DNA of 56,083 nucleotides from Bacteroidota bacterium (lineage in GTDB: Bacteria; Bacteroidota; Bacteroidia; Chitinophagales; Chitinophagaceae): the NCBI GenBank assembly GCA_018267725.1, contig JAFDXY010000019.1, positions 1-56,083 of the forward strand, in the 5' to 3' direction. How positions within the stretch are numbered: position 1 is the first letter of the stretch; each line of letters opens with the position of its first letter. The position numbers were made by a program, and so were the translations under genes. Of this stretch, positions 35,926 to 45,235 are shown piece after piece. The notes below the pieces were generated by a model that was not told the origin of the DNA, did no database searches, and saw only the letters and a program-made list of their open reading frames with translations.

Positions 35926-37662
35926 TTACGGTTTAGTTTCTAACTGTTTGGTTTTTATATAAAACATTCTTTCAATATGTTGTTTTGAAAACCATTCTAC
36001 TTCTTCAGTATTTAATTTTAGGGTTTCCCATTTTTCGGTTGCCATAATTTTTTTATGTGTTGGTGTAATTACGATGGGTAAATTAAACCCTTCTACACAA
36101 TTTGTATAATGCAAGGTTACTGTTTGTGCAGCACTATCTTTATAAAACTCTAATGTTGGTATTTGTGTAGTTCTTAAATATTGATTGAATACTTTTGAAA
36201 AATTGAAACCAGAATGTTTATTAATGTAATCTTCAATTTGTTGTGTGGTAACGGTTTGATGGTAAAATGTTTTGTTTAAACCAATTAATATTTGCCTGAA
36301 TTTTTCATCGTTATCTATTGCATGGCGTATGGTATGCAACATGTTTCCACTTTTAGGATACATATCTCCACTACCTTCTTTATTTACACCGTAAGGTCCA
36401 ATAATAGGAATATCATTTCTTATACTTCTTCTTGTTCCAACATTATAATCTGTTGCTGCATCTTTACCGTAATAATATTCTGTAAACAATGTTTCACTAT
36501 AATTAGTAAAGCCTTCGTGTATCCACATATCGGCAATATCTTTTGAAGTAATGTTGTTGGCAAACCATTCGTGGCCACTTTCGTGAACAATAATAAAATC
36601 CCATTTTAAACCCCATCCTGTTCCGCTTAAATCTCTTCCTAAATATCCGTTTTGATATTTGTTGCCATAAGCCACTGCACTTTGATGTTCCATACCTAAA
36701 TGTGGTGCATCTACTAACTTATAACTGTCTTCATAAAAAGGATAAGAACCAAACCAATACTCAAATGCACGCAACATAAGTTTGGCTTGTTTAAATTGTT
36801 CTTTGGCTTTTTCTAAATTATAATCTAACACCCAATAACTTAAATCTAACTTACCTTTTAAACCCATTAACGTATCTGTAAAATTTACATATTTACCAAT
36901 GTATGGAATGATGTTATAATTGTTAATTGGGTTTTTTACTTCCCATCTATACAACATTAAATTAGAGTTTGGAATTGGTGATTTAGATTTTAATCTTCCA
37001 TTACCAACTGCTACTAAAGTATCGGGAACAATAATAGATAATGATGCACCGTTATCGGGTTCATCTCCCTGATAATCTTTGCAAGGATACCATGCACTTG
37101 CACCCAAACCTTGTACGGCAACGCTCATCCATGGTCTGCCTTTTTCATCTTTTTTCCAAATCCAGCCGCCGTCCCAAGGTGGGCGAACAGCTTCGCGTGG
37201 TTTGCCGTGATAGTAAACAAATATGGAAAATTTTTCGCCTTTGTTTTTTGTTTCATTTAATTCTACAATAGCAATATTATCAGTTGGTGGTTGTGTGAAT
37301 TTATAAACTTCGTGAACCTGTATTGTTGTTCCTTTGTTTGAAAAAAATGTTCCGCTATTAATTATACTGTCAATAATAAGTGGTTGTTGTAAATCTATTT
37401 GTAAGGTTTTACCTTTTTTTATTGCTTCGCAGGTAATAATTACTTTTCCTTCAATTGTTTTTGTTTCATAATCTGGTTTTACAGTTATATCGTATCGCAA
37501 AACATTCCACCAATCTCTGTTTGGGTTTAAACTTCCACGCAATGTATCGGCATGGGTAAATTTATTTTTATTTACACCTAATTGGGCATGAGTGGTAAAA
37601 GCGGTAACTAATATGAAAAATAAAATAAATGGTGTTGATTTTTTTGGGAATAAGGATAACAT
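35926..37662 (-). CDS. M1 family zinc aminopeptidase, exported
   Basis: Gluzincin aminopeptidase of 578 residues with a signal peptide (about 1-26, ending TTHAQ). The N-terminal beta-saddle domain (YDITVKPDYETKTIEGKV) is followed by the catalytic domain with GMEHQS in place of the usual GAMEN exopeptidase motif, the zinc motif HESGH (around residue 360) and the third ligand glutamate in WIHEGFTNYSE. It lacks the long C-terminal helical domain of PepN, which is common in Bacteroidota secreted members. It is only 5 bp after the KilA-N gene on the same strand. Confidence 0.9.
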   Translation of the reverse strand: MLSLFPKKSTPFILFFILVTAFTTHAQLGVNKNKFTHADTLRGSLNPNRDWWNVLRYDITVKPDYETKTIEGKVIITCEAIKKGKTLQIDLQQPLIIDSIINSGTFFSNKGTTIQVHEVYKFTQPPTDNIAIVELNETKNKGEKFSIFVYYHGKPREAVRPPWDGGWIWKKDEKGRPWMSVAVQGLGASAWYPCKDYQGDEPDNGASLSIIVPDTLVAVGNGRLKSKSPIPNSNLMLYRWEVKNPINNYNIIPYIGKYVNFTDTLMGLKGKLDLSYWVLDYNLEKAKEQFKQAKLMLRAFEYWFGSYPFYEDSYKLVDAPHLGMEHQSAVAYGNKYQNGYLGRDLSGTGWGLKWDFIIVHESGHEWFANNITSKDIADMWIHEGFTNYSETLFTEYYYGKDAATDYNVGTRRSIRNDIPIIGPYGVNKEGSGDMYPKSGNMLHTIRHAIDNDEKFRQILIGLNKTFYHQTVTTQQIEDYINKHSGFNFSKVFNQYLRTTQIPTLEFYKDSAAQTVTLHYTNCVEGFNLPIVITPTHKKIMATEKWETLKLNTEEVEWFSKQHIERMFYIKTKQLETKP

Positions 37663-37667
37663 ATTTT

Positions 37668-38474
37668 CTATTTTAATTTTTTTATTGATTGATTTTCAAT
37701 TAAAGATTTCATTTGAGTGATAGCTACTTTGTTTAATTGTAATAACCTTTCATGTGCAGGAATTGTTTGTGCAATTAATAAAGCATTAATACTTTCCATA
37801 TTACTTAAAACAACCAATTGTTCAATAGTAGCGTAGTCTCTAATATTGCCTTCTTTTGATGCATTGTTTTGTTTCCAATCTTTAGCAGTAATACCAAAAA
37901 TGGCAATATTTAATAAATCTGCTTCGCTTGCATACACTAATGTAGCTTGTTGTTGTGTTATGCTTTTAGGTATAAGGTTGTGTTTTATAGAATCTGTATG
38001 TATTTTATAATTAATTTTTGAAATGGTTCGTTGTAAATTCCATTCAATTTGTTGCTTACTTGTTTCTTCGGCTTTTAGCCTTTGAAATTCTTTTACAAGA
38101 TAAATTTTAAATTCAGCACTAATCCACATCCCAAATTCAAAAGCAATATCAGGGTGTGCATAGGTTCCGCCATATCTCCCTGAAGTAGCTTTTAAACCTA
38201 TTGCATTCGTTTTTTCAACCCACTCTTTTACACTTAATTTATAATTATTTAATCCAGCTTGACTTTTAATTACGGCAAATTCGCCATAATTAAAATTAGG
38301 GTTATAAATACTTTCCCAAATACCTAAATATTCTACCGTATTCCTATTTCTCAACCAATCAGAAATAAAAAAATCTCCGTCTTTTGCTTTAAGCATATCG
38401 GTTAATGAAATATAGTCGGTGTTTTCAACCAAAATAATAGTAATATCTCTACCCTGTACTTTTATTTTAGCCAT
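37668..38474 (-). CDS. KilA-N domain protein, phage-derived type
   Basis: A 268-residue soluble protein. The N-terminal half is a KilA-N domain: YISLTDMLKAKDGDFFISDWLRNRNTVEYLG, later YAHPDIAFEFGMWISAEFKIYLVKEF. KilA-N is a DNA-binding domain found in phages, eukaryotic DNA viruses and scattered in bacterial chromosomes. The C-terminal half is helical with an ITQQQATLVYASEADLLNIAIFG segment. No other phage gene is nearby, so this is probably a stray or domesticated gene. It is 5 bp upstream of the M1 peptidase, with which it may share a transcript. Confidence 0.85.
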   Translation of the reverse strand: MAKIKVQGRDITIILVENTDYISLTDMLKAKDGDFFISDWLRNRNTVEYLGIWESIYNPNFNYGEFAVIKSQAGLNNYKLSVKEWVEKTNAIGLKATSGRYGGTYAHPDIAFEFGMWISAEFKIYLVKEFQRLKAEETSKQQIEWNLQRTISKINYKIHTDSIKHNLIPKSITQQQATLVYASEADLLNIAIFGITAKDWKQNNASKEGNIRDYATIEQLVVLSNMESINALLIAQTIPAHERLLQLNKVAITQMKSLIENQSIKKLK

Positions 38475-38540
38475 TAGTGTTTAATTTTTTAGCATAATAA
38501 AAATTTTCTTTACTGCCTAAAAGTAAAGATATTCGGCGAA

Positions 38541-40166
38541 ATGAATATTCGCAGAATGATAAAAGGTTATATGTTTTTTTGTTTTTTATTGTGTTTAATT
38601 TCTTGCCAAAACAATAAAGAAAACGATAAACAAATTTTTTATTATAATGAAACTACGGGTTTGGCAACTTTAGATCCTGCATTTGCTAAAAGCCAGGCTG
38701 TAATGTGGGTAGCACATCAATTATACAATACATTGGTTGAGGTTGATAGCAATTTAAACATTGTTCCATCGTTAGCAAAAAAATGGGAAGTAAGTGCCGA
38801 TAGATTGGTATATATTTTTCATTTAAGAACAGATGTTTTTTTTAATGATGATGCAGCTTTTGTAAACGCTAAAGGCAGAAAGTTAGTTGCTGATGATATT
38901 GTTTTTTCTTTTAATAGAATTATTGATAAACAAACTGCCAGCAGCGGGGCATGGATTTTTAATAACCGTGTTGATAGCTTGAAACCCTTTACTGCATTGA
39001 ATGATAGCACGTTTGAATTAAAACTTATAAAACCTTTTAATCCTATATTAGGAATTTTGTCTATGCAATATTGCAGCATTGTGCCACATGAAGTGGTAGA
39101 AAGATATGGGAAAGATTTTCGCAGGCATCCTTGCGGAACAGGGCCCTTTAAATTTGTTGCATGGGAAGAAGGGCAAGCTTTAATTCTGCATAAAAACAAT
39201 AACTATTGGGAGCATGATGAGCAAGGAAAAAAACTGCCTTATTTAGATGCTATTAAAGTTTCTTATTTTGATAATAAAGCAACAGAGTTTTTACAATTCA
39301 GGCAAGGAAAATTAAGTTTTGTAAATGATATTGACGGCTCTTTTAAAGATGAAGTATTAACCAAAAAAGGAGAATTAAGAAATGAATGGAAAGATAAAAT
39401 TGTTTTGAATAAACATGCTTATTTAAACACAGAATATTTAGGAATTTTAGTTGATGAAAATAATGAGTTGGTAAAACAATCTCCCTTAAAATTTAAAGCA
39501 GTTAGGCAAGCTATAAATTATTGCATAAACAGAGAGCAGTTAATGATGTATATGCGAAACTCTATAGGAACCGCTGCCACAGCAGGTTTTGTACCTGGTG
39601 GCTTGCCAAGTAAAAATACAGAATTGGTTAATGGTTATGAATACAACCCAACCAAAGCAAAACAATTATTAGCAAGCATTGATTATAAAAATTTTAATAC
39701 ACCTATTAAATTATTAACCATTGCTACTTATGCCGATATAGCAAGTTTTGTTGCTAAGCAATGCGAAGAAATTGGTTTAAACATTCAGGTAGAAGTAGTG
39801 CAAAAAAGTGTGTTACTTGAGCAAACTGCAAAATCTCAAGCATTATTTTTTAGGGGAAGTTGGATTGCAGATTACCCCGATGCAGAAAATTATATGAGTG
39901 TGTTTTACAGTAAAAATCCTGCACCGCCTAACTATACACGTTATAAAAATTCATCATTTGATTTGTTGTATGAAAAAGCATTGCAAGAAACCAATGATTC
40001 TATCCGCTATGCTTTATACAGACAAATGGATCAAATAGTAATTAACGATGCACCTGTTGTACCTATTTTTTATGATGAAGCCATTCATTTAGTAAATAAA
40101 AATGTTATTGGTTTTAAGCCCAACGCATTAAATTTATTAGAGTTGAGAAGAGTGAGAATAAAATAA
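38541..40166 (+). CDS. Peptide-binding lipoprotein (ABC transporter family 5 substrate-binding protein)
   Basis: A 541-residue exported solute-binding protein of the DppA/OppA family. The lipobox is LISC (Cys22). Family segments are LDPAFAKSQAVMWVAHQLYNTLVEVD, SLAKKWEVSADRLVYIFHLR, a GTGPFKFVAWEEGQALILHKNNNYW signature region, and YARLD-type DAENYMSVFYSKNPAPPNYTRYKN. No permease or ATPase gene is adjacent, which is common for Bacteroidota members. Its stop codon abuts that of the convergent msrA gene (TAATTA), with no spacer. Confidence 0.9.
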   Translation: MNIRRMIKGYMFFCFLLCLISCQNNKENDKQIFYYNETTGLATLDPAFAKSQAVMWVAHQLYNTLVEVDSNLNIVPSLAKKWEVSADRLVYIFHLRTDVFFNDDAAFVNAKGRKLVADDIVFSFNRIIDKQTASSGAWIFNNRVDSLKPFTALNDSTFELKLIKPFNPILGILSMQYCSIVPHEVVERYGKDFRRHPCGTGPFKFVAWEEGQALILHKNNNYWEHDEQGKKLPYLDAIKVSYFDNKATEFLQFRQGKLSFVNDIDGSFKDEVLTKKGELRNEWKDKIVLNKHAYLNTEYLGILVDENNELVKQSPLKFKAVRQAINYCINREQLMMYMRNSIGTAATAGFVPGGLPSKNTELVNGYEYNPTKAKQLLASIDYKNFNTPIKLLTIATYADIASFVAKQCEEIGLNIQVEVVQKSVLLEQTAKSQALFFRGSWIADYPDAENYMSVFYSKNPAPPNYTRYKNSSFDLLYEKALQETNDSIRYALYRQMDQIVINDAPVVPIFYDEAIHLVNKNVIGFKPNALNLLELRRVRIK

Positions 40167-40793
40167 TTAGTGCTTCTTTATTTTATCTTTAAAAACCTTT
40201 TCAAACTTTTCTAATTTGGGTGCTATTACAAATTTGCAATAACCTTGTTGGGTATTGTTATTATAATAATCTTGATGATAGTTTTCTGCCGGATAAAAAT
40301 TTTTAAAAGGCTCTATGGCTGTAACTATTGGTTTACTCCAAGCTCCGCTTTTATCTAAAGCTGCTTTATAATGTTCTGCTTTTTGTTTTTCTTCATTATT
40401 CAAATAAAAAATAACACTTCGGTATTGCGGGCCTTTATCTGCACCTTGTTGGTTTAGTGTGGTGGGGTCGTGTGTTTTCCAAAATACTTCTAACAATTCA
40501 TCGTAAGTAATTTTTGTGGGGTCGTAAATAATTTTTGTTATTTCGGCATGGCCGGTAGTTTTATCGCAAACTTGTTCGTAAGTTGGGTTTTCTATAAAAC
40601 CGCCACCGTAACCACTTGTTACAGAAACTACACCTTCTAATCTTTGAAAAAATGCTTCGGTACACCAAAAGCAACCTTCACCAAAATAAGCAATGTGGTT
40701 TTTGTTAGTATTTGTCATTTTGTTTCCATTTTGTTGTGCATTTAATAGTAAAGTTGTATTTACTAATAATGCAGTAATTAATAATTTAAACAT
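40167..40793 (-). CDS. msrA: Exported peptide methionine sulfoxide reductase A
   Basis: Repairs the S-form of methionine sulfoxide in oxidised proteins. The catalytic GCFWC motif is in FGEGCFWCTEAFF, with the family segments GVVSVTSGYGGG, YEQVCDKTTGHAE, FWKTHDPTTLNQQGADKGPQYRS and YPAENYHQDYY. From the ATG at 40793 the 208-residue protein starts with a hydrophobic signal (MFKLLITALLVNTTLLLNAQ), so it is probably exported and acts in the envelope. The frame is open upstream to 40841, but that would put a poor leader ahead of the signal. No msrB domain is fused. Confidence 0.93.
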   Translation of the reverse strand: MFKLLITALLVNTTLLLNAQQNGNKMTNTNKNHIAYFGEGCFWCTEAFFQRLEGVVSVTSGYGGGFIENPTYEQVCDKTTGHAEITKIIYDPTKITYDELLEVFWKTHDPTTLNQQGADKGPQYRSVIFYLNNEEKQKAEHYKAALDKSGAWSKPIVTAIEPFKNFYPAENYHQDYYNNNTQQGYCKFVIAPKLEKFEKVFKDKIKKH

Positions 40794-41038
40794 AGCAAAA
40801 TTTTTAAAAAGTACGATAAAATTATAATTAAATAACAGCATAAAATGTTAAGCATGTACAAATGATATTTTATTTAAATAAAGATGAAGTTATTTTAAAT
40901 AGAATAATATTTGTAGTATGTTTGCAATGTTCTTTGTGGTTTATTCTACTACAAAACAGGCTGCAATATAAAACTGCTTAAAGTTCATTTCCTGTAAAAC
41001 TCCACATTTATAAAAATAATTAAACTTTTTAAAAAACT

Positions 41039-41530
41039 ATGCCAAGCAAGTTTTTTATGCATGTAGAGAACTATATAATAATATGCTCTTTAGTTGCTAT
41101 TATTTTTTTAACAACATTTTGGGCAGATGGTATTCAGAATTTAAATTATTGGGAAAACTATACGGGCATATCGTTTCAAACTTTAATGTTAGTGGTTGTT
41201 GGTTTATTAGTTGTATCAATAGTTATTACCAAAATTTTACGTAGCAGAGGCATATTACAAAACGGCACTTTATGGTTGTATAGTTTTGTTGTAATTCTGT
41301 TTACAATATTTTTAATAATAGATTGTGTGCAAATGCCGTTTATACAAAAACAATGGCTAACAGGTATTTTACCACCGCCCATTTATTATTCATGGAAAGT
41401 ATATATGCTAATATTTTCTTATTTAATATTAGGGATGATGTTGGTGCATTTTATTTATATTGCTTACTCTGTATTTAGATTAATATTAGTGCCTCCCGCT
41501 CAAAAAATGATTTTAGTTGAAGAAGCGTAG
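41039..41530 (+). CDS. Four-helix membrane protein, function unknown
   Basis: A 163-residue protein with about four hydrophobic segments (roughly 12-28, 46-66, 80-97 and 124-150). No recognised motif. The true start may be the ATG at 41057 (MHVENYI), which follows closely. It lies 50 bp before mutS2 on the same strand. The 197-bp gap upstream holds no evident gene. Confidence 0.6.
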   Translation: MPSKFFMHVENYIIICSLVAIIFLTTFWADGIQNLNYWENYTGISFQTLMLVVVGLLVVSIVITKILRSRGILQNGTLWLYSFVVILFTIFLIIDCVQMPFIQKQWLTGILPPPIYYSWKVYMLIFSYLILGMMLVHFIYIAYSVFRLILVPPAQKMILVEEA

Positions 41531-41580
41531 CTGAGTGTGTAATAGGCTACAACATTACCTTTGCTACTTTTATAAGGTAT

Positions 41581-43686
41581 ATGAAATTATATCCCGAATC
41601 GGCGGCTATACAATTAGAGTTTGATAAAATAAAACAACTGCTTTCAGAAAATGCAACAACTGTTTATGCAAAAGAAAAAGCAGCAACATTGCGTTTGCAT
41701 ACACGTAAAGAGTTTATTGATGTTGATTTGCAACAATCTTACGAGTACAAATTATTATTACTTCAATCGCAATATTTCCCTATAGATTTTACAACTAATA
41801 TTTCTCGAGAAATAAAATTATTAAGCATTGCAGGAGCAACTTTAAGCGGTGAAGAAATTCTATCAATAAGAAAACTTACCACAAACATTGAAAGCATTTT
41901 TAGATGGTTTGATGCTGAAAGAAGATTAGCTTATGATGCACTAACAAAAATTATTAGCAACACTTATTACGAGAAAGTAATTATAGAATTAATAGATGAA
42001 GTGTTAGATGAAAGCGGAACGGTGAAAGATAATGCCAGCGAAGATTTAAGTAAAATACGAATGAATTTATTTCGCAAACGAAATGAATTACGAAGAATGT
42101 TTGATAAAGTAATTACCAAACTTTCTAAAGCAGGTTACTCGGCAGATATTGATGAAAGTTTTAGTAATGGAAGAAGAGTAGTTGCCGTGCATGCAGAACA
42201 TAAAAGACAAGTAAAAGGAATATTGCACGGAGAAAGCGATAGCAGAAGAACAGCCTTTATAGAACCCGAAGAAACCATTGCTTTAAACAACGATGTTTTT
42301 TCTTTAGAAAACGAAGAACGAAAAGAAGTACAGAGAATTTTAAAACAACTTACAGCATCATTAAGCATTTATTCTTCATTAATAAAAATTTATTTTAATA
42401 TAATTGGTGAGTTTGATTTTGTAAGAGCCAAAGCAAAATTGGCTATCGCCATGAATGCGGCAAAACCAAGTGTGGTTGATGCAGCAAAAGTTCAACTAAT
42501 AAATGCTTATCATCCTTTATTGTTTTTGTACAATAAATCAAGCAATAAAAAAACAATTCCGTTAAATATTTTGTTAGATGATAAAGCAAGAATTTTAATT
42601 ATTAGCGGACCCAATGCAGGCGGTAAAACCGTTGCTATGAAAACAATTGGCTTAAACCAATTAATGTTGCAAAGTGGTTTGTTGGTGCCTGTACATCCCG
42701 ATTCGCAAATGGGAATTTTTAAACAATTATTTATTCATATTGGCGATACGCAAAGCATAGAATTTGAGTTGAGTACCTACTCATCTCATTTAATGCATAT
42801 GAAACATTTTATAGAAGTTGCCAATGGTAAAACTTTATTTTTTATAGATGAATTAGGCAGTGGAAGCGACCCAAATTTAGGTGGTGCATTTGCAGAAGTT
42901 ATTTTAGAAGAGTTAAACAAAAAACATGCAATGGGTATTGTTACCACACATTATTTAAATTTAAAAGTAATGGCAAATCATACTCCGGGCATTATTAATG
43001 GTGCTATGGGTTTTGATGAAAAAAATTTACAACCCTTATATCAATTAATTGTAGGAAAACCAGGCAGCTCTTATACTTTTTCTATTGCACAACGTATTGG
43101 CTTACCGCAACATTTAATTAACCGTGCAAGAAAGTTGGTTGATGATGATCATTTTAAATTAGATAAACTTTTAAATAATACAGAACAAAACCTTCAACAA
43201 TTAGATAAAGAAAAGAAAGATTTAACACAACTGCTAAAAGAAAATGAACGCTTAAAAAAAGAAATGGAAATTGTTTTAAGTAAAGAAAAACATAAGCAGC
43301 AAATAGAACTTTTAAAACAACAAAACAAAATTGCTGAAGAACGTATTGAATATTTAAAAGATATGGAACGCAAGCTGAAACAAATTGTTTTAGATTGGAA
43401 AAAAACTGAAAATAAAAATGATGTTGTAAAAAATCTGCATAATTTATTGTTTAAAAAGAAAGAACAAATTGTTGTAAACAAATTGGCAAAAAAAGTAGAT
43501 AATAAATTTAAAGAAATTAATAACCATATAACAATTGGATCGTTAGTTAAACTGAAAAAAAATTATCAGGTAGGAGAGGTAAAAGAAATTAGAGGCAAAC
43601 GTGCCATTGTGCAAGTTGGCTTGCTACCTATGAATATTAATTTAACCGATTTAATAACCGTAGAAAAAGTAGAAGAAAAAAAATAA
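41581..43686 (+). CDS. mutS2: MutS2-family ATPase lacking the Smr nuclease domain
   Basis: MutS2 proteins act in suppression of recombination or in ribosome collision rescue, not in mismatch repair. The 701 residues contain the core and lever regions, the clamp with NGRRVVAVHAEHKRQVKG and AFIEPEE, Walker A GPNAGGKT (343-350), Walker B FFIDELGSGSD (near 421-431), a coiled coil (about 525-620), and a KOW-like end (ITIGSLVKLKKNYQVGEVKEI). B. subtilis MutS2 is about 785 residues and ends in an Smr domain; here the protein stops just after the KOW-like region, and I see no Smr-like reading frame downstream. Confidence 0.88.
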   Translation: MKLYPESAAIQLEFDKIKQLLSENATTVYAKEKAATLRLHTRKEFIDVDLQQSYEYKLLLLQSQYFPIDFTTNISREIKLLSIAGATLSGEEILSIRKLTTNIESIFRWFDAERRLAYDALTKIISNTYYEKVIIELIDEVLDESGTVKDNASEDLSKIRMNLFRKRNELRRMFDKVITKLSKAGYSADIDESFSNGRRVVAVHAEHKRQVKGILHGESDSRRTAFIEPEETIALNNDVFSLENEERKEVQRILKQLTASLSIYSSLIKIYFNIIGEFDFVRAKAKLAIAMNAAKPSVVDAAKVQLINAYHPLLFLYNKSSNKKTIPLNILLDDKARILIISGPNAGGKTVAMKTIGLNQLMLQSGLLVPVHPDSQMGIFKQLFIHIGDTQSIEFELSTYSSHLMHMKHFIEVANGKTLFFIDELGSGSDPNLGGAFAEVILEELNKKHAMGIVTTHYLNLKVMANHTPGIINGAMGFDEKNLQPLYQLIVGKPGSSYTFSIAQRIGLPQHLINRARKLVDDDHFKLDKLLNNTEQNLQQLDKEKKDLTQLLKENERLKKEMEIVLSKEKHKQQIELLKQQNKIAEERIEYLKDMERKLKQIVLDWKKTENKNDVVKNLHNLLFKKKEQIVVNKLAKKVDNKFKEINNHITIGSLVKLKKNYQVGEVKEIRGKRAIVQVGLLPMNINLTDLITVEKVEEKK

Positions 43687-43712
43687 AGCGGCCACATTGC
43701 TGTAACCGCTTT
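43685..43712 (+). terminator. Possible terminator after mutS2
   Basis: AAAGCGG (43685-43691) and CCGCTTT (43706-43712) form a 7-bp stem overlapping the stop codon, with a short ACA/TGT inner pair. The T-run after it is weak (GGTTTATA), so confidence is moderate. Confidence 0.45.
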
Positions 43713-43745
43713 GGTTTATAAGTGTGCAGGGCTTATTATGGTTAT

Positions 43746-44930
43746 CTATCGTACTAATTTAAATTTAACAGGCTCAGAAGAGTATAAGTTTTTCCATTCG
43801 TCACCGTCTTTTAATATTGCTATAAACTTAGCTTCTACATCTGTTGGCGTTCCTGCAGGAAATGCACTGTAAGGAATAAACAATTCAAAATCTTGAGAAG
43901 AAATTTTATTAGCACTCAAGTTTTTATCTACCGCTAATGTTAATGATCTGTAACAACCTGCATAACCAAATACATTGTATGTATCGTTAGAACTTGCTTT
44001 AATTGCATTGCCGTTTTTATCGTAAAAAATTGCTATAAAATAAACGGTACCTGAAGTGCCAGCAGTTTTAATATTAAATGAAGGATACAATGATATACCT
44101 TGTTTTGTAGTATTTGGTAATACTTGCATGGTAGTATAATTGGTTATGTAAAACCTTGGTCTTTCTGTAGTACGATTTCCGGTTTTAGGATATAAAGCAG
44201 CCATTAAAGCTTTGTCTCCATCAGAAATTGAATTATTCCAATCTACCATATAACCATCGGTTGTCCATCCTTTCATAATAGGATAGTGCATAATAGATTT
44301 TTTATCGTAAGTAGTTCCGTTGGTATAAGAAACATTCATTTGTTTAAATAAGTTATTATCAACATCTTCTTTGCTCCAACCTTGTGTGCGTTTTAACTCT
44401 GAATAAACAAAATCTTTATTCCATTTAATACCAGAAATTGGGCTGTAATGTTCATGCAATAAACCTAATGCATGGCCAAATTCATGTACAATAGCCGTAT
44501 AAGTATAGGCAGGTGTAACAAATGAAGTAGTATCTAAATTAATTGTTTTAGTGTCTTGTGCAACAGAGTTTGCATTTATACCAACTAAAGAGTTGTTACC
44601 ACCTTTATTATCTAACCAAACACGAATATTTGATGGACCTGAAGTAACAAACGTTAAAAATATATTACCATATTTTTCCCACTCTTTGGCATAACGTTCA
44701 ATCATTTGTTTTTTAGCATCACTGCCGTTCATGATTTTTACATAAATAGTTTGCCCATTATCCCACAAATAATATTGATCAACCAAACCACGCGGTTTTG
44801 TTGTATCAAAAAGAAAGCTTTGTCTGGGCTCAATGGTAGAGCAAGCAATTGGCGTTTTTCGCACTTGACTGTTTATTTGTTGCCAACCAATAGTTGTGGC
44901 TAACAGCAAAAGGGTAATTCTCATTTTCAT
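43746..44930 (-). CDS. Secreted astacin-like zinc metalloprotease (M12A type)
   Basis: A 394-residue exported protease. A signal peptide (about 1-21) is followed by the catalytic domain with the extended zinc motif HEFGHALGLLHE (H149, H153, H159) and a Met-turn in KKSIMHYP, both diagnostic for astacins, although the bacterial members are diverse. The C-terminal ~130 residues (from about TTERPRFY) look like a beta-sandwich accessory domain of unknown role. No T9SS sorting domain is clear from the end sequence. The 305-bp region upstream contains inverted repeats (see separate entry). Confidence 0.87.
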   Translation of the reverse strand: MKMRITLLLLATTIGWQQINSQVRKTPIACSTIEPRQSFLFDTTKPRGLVDQYYLWDNGQTIYVKIMNGSDAKKQMIERYAKEWEKYGNIFLTFVTSGPSNIRVWLDNKGGNNSLVGINANSVAQDTKTINLDTTSFVTPAYTYTAIVHEFGHALGLLHEHYSPISGIKWNKDFVYSELKRTQGWSKEDVDNNLFKQMNVSYTNGTTYDKKSIMHYPIMKGWTTDGYMVDWNNSISDGDKALMAALYPKTGNRTTERPRFYITNYTTMQVLPNTTKQGISLYPSFNIKTAGTSGTVYFIAIFYDKNGNAIKASSNDTYNVFGYAGCYRSLTLAVDKNLSANKISSQDFELFIPYSAFPAGTPTDVEAKFIAILKDGDEWKNLYSSEPVKFKLVR

Positions 44931-45235
44931 TTTTTTTATTTTTTAGGTTTTAAACAATTTATTATGGCAATTCAATGGATATACGGTTCTTAAAAAGAAT
45001 TGTTTTTCCTGCCTGCAGACAGAACTAACGCAATTAATAATTTTCGGAAATTTTGTTTTGAACTTGGGGAGTTCGAAAATAAGATATTCTTTTTAAAAAA
45101 ATTACATAAATACCCAACAAATAAATTTGTTAAAAGAAATTTAATGAATAGAATAGGCTTATTAATAACCAATAACCTAAACTCTCAATTCTTAATCTAT
45201 TACGCCTTACACCTTTAACCTTATTTTTGCCACTT
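44931..45235. other. 305-bp non-coding stretch with nested inverted repeats
   Basis: TTAAAAAGAAT (44990-45000) and ATTCTTTTTAA (45086-45096) are perfect 11-bp complements. Between them is a hairpin with a nine-pair stem (45056-45064 and 45070-45078, one G-T wobble) around TGGGG. A short 72-codon open frame (45000-45218) has no coding look and I reject it. The stretch could be the leader of the astacin-like gene, a promoter region for the plus-strand gene at 45236, or both. Confidence 0.5.

Noticed and set aside
41531..41580. Possible small repeat ahead of mutS2 resembling the 5982 repeat
   Set aside because: Only a few positions agree with the core; too weak to claim.
45000..45218. 72-codon open frame in the gap before 45236
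   Set aside because: No recognisable domain, no sign of selection, and it overlaps inverted repeats; more likely chance in AT-rich DNA.
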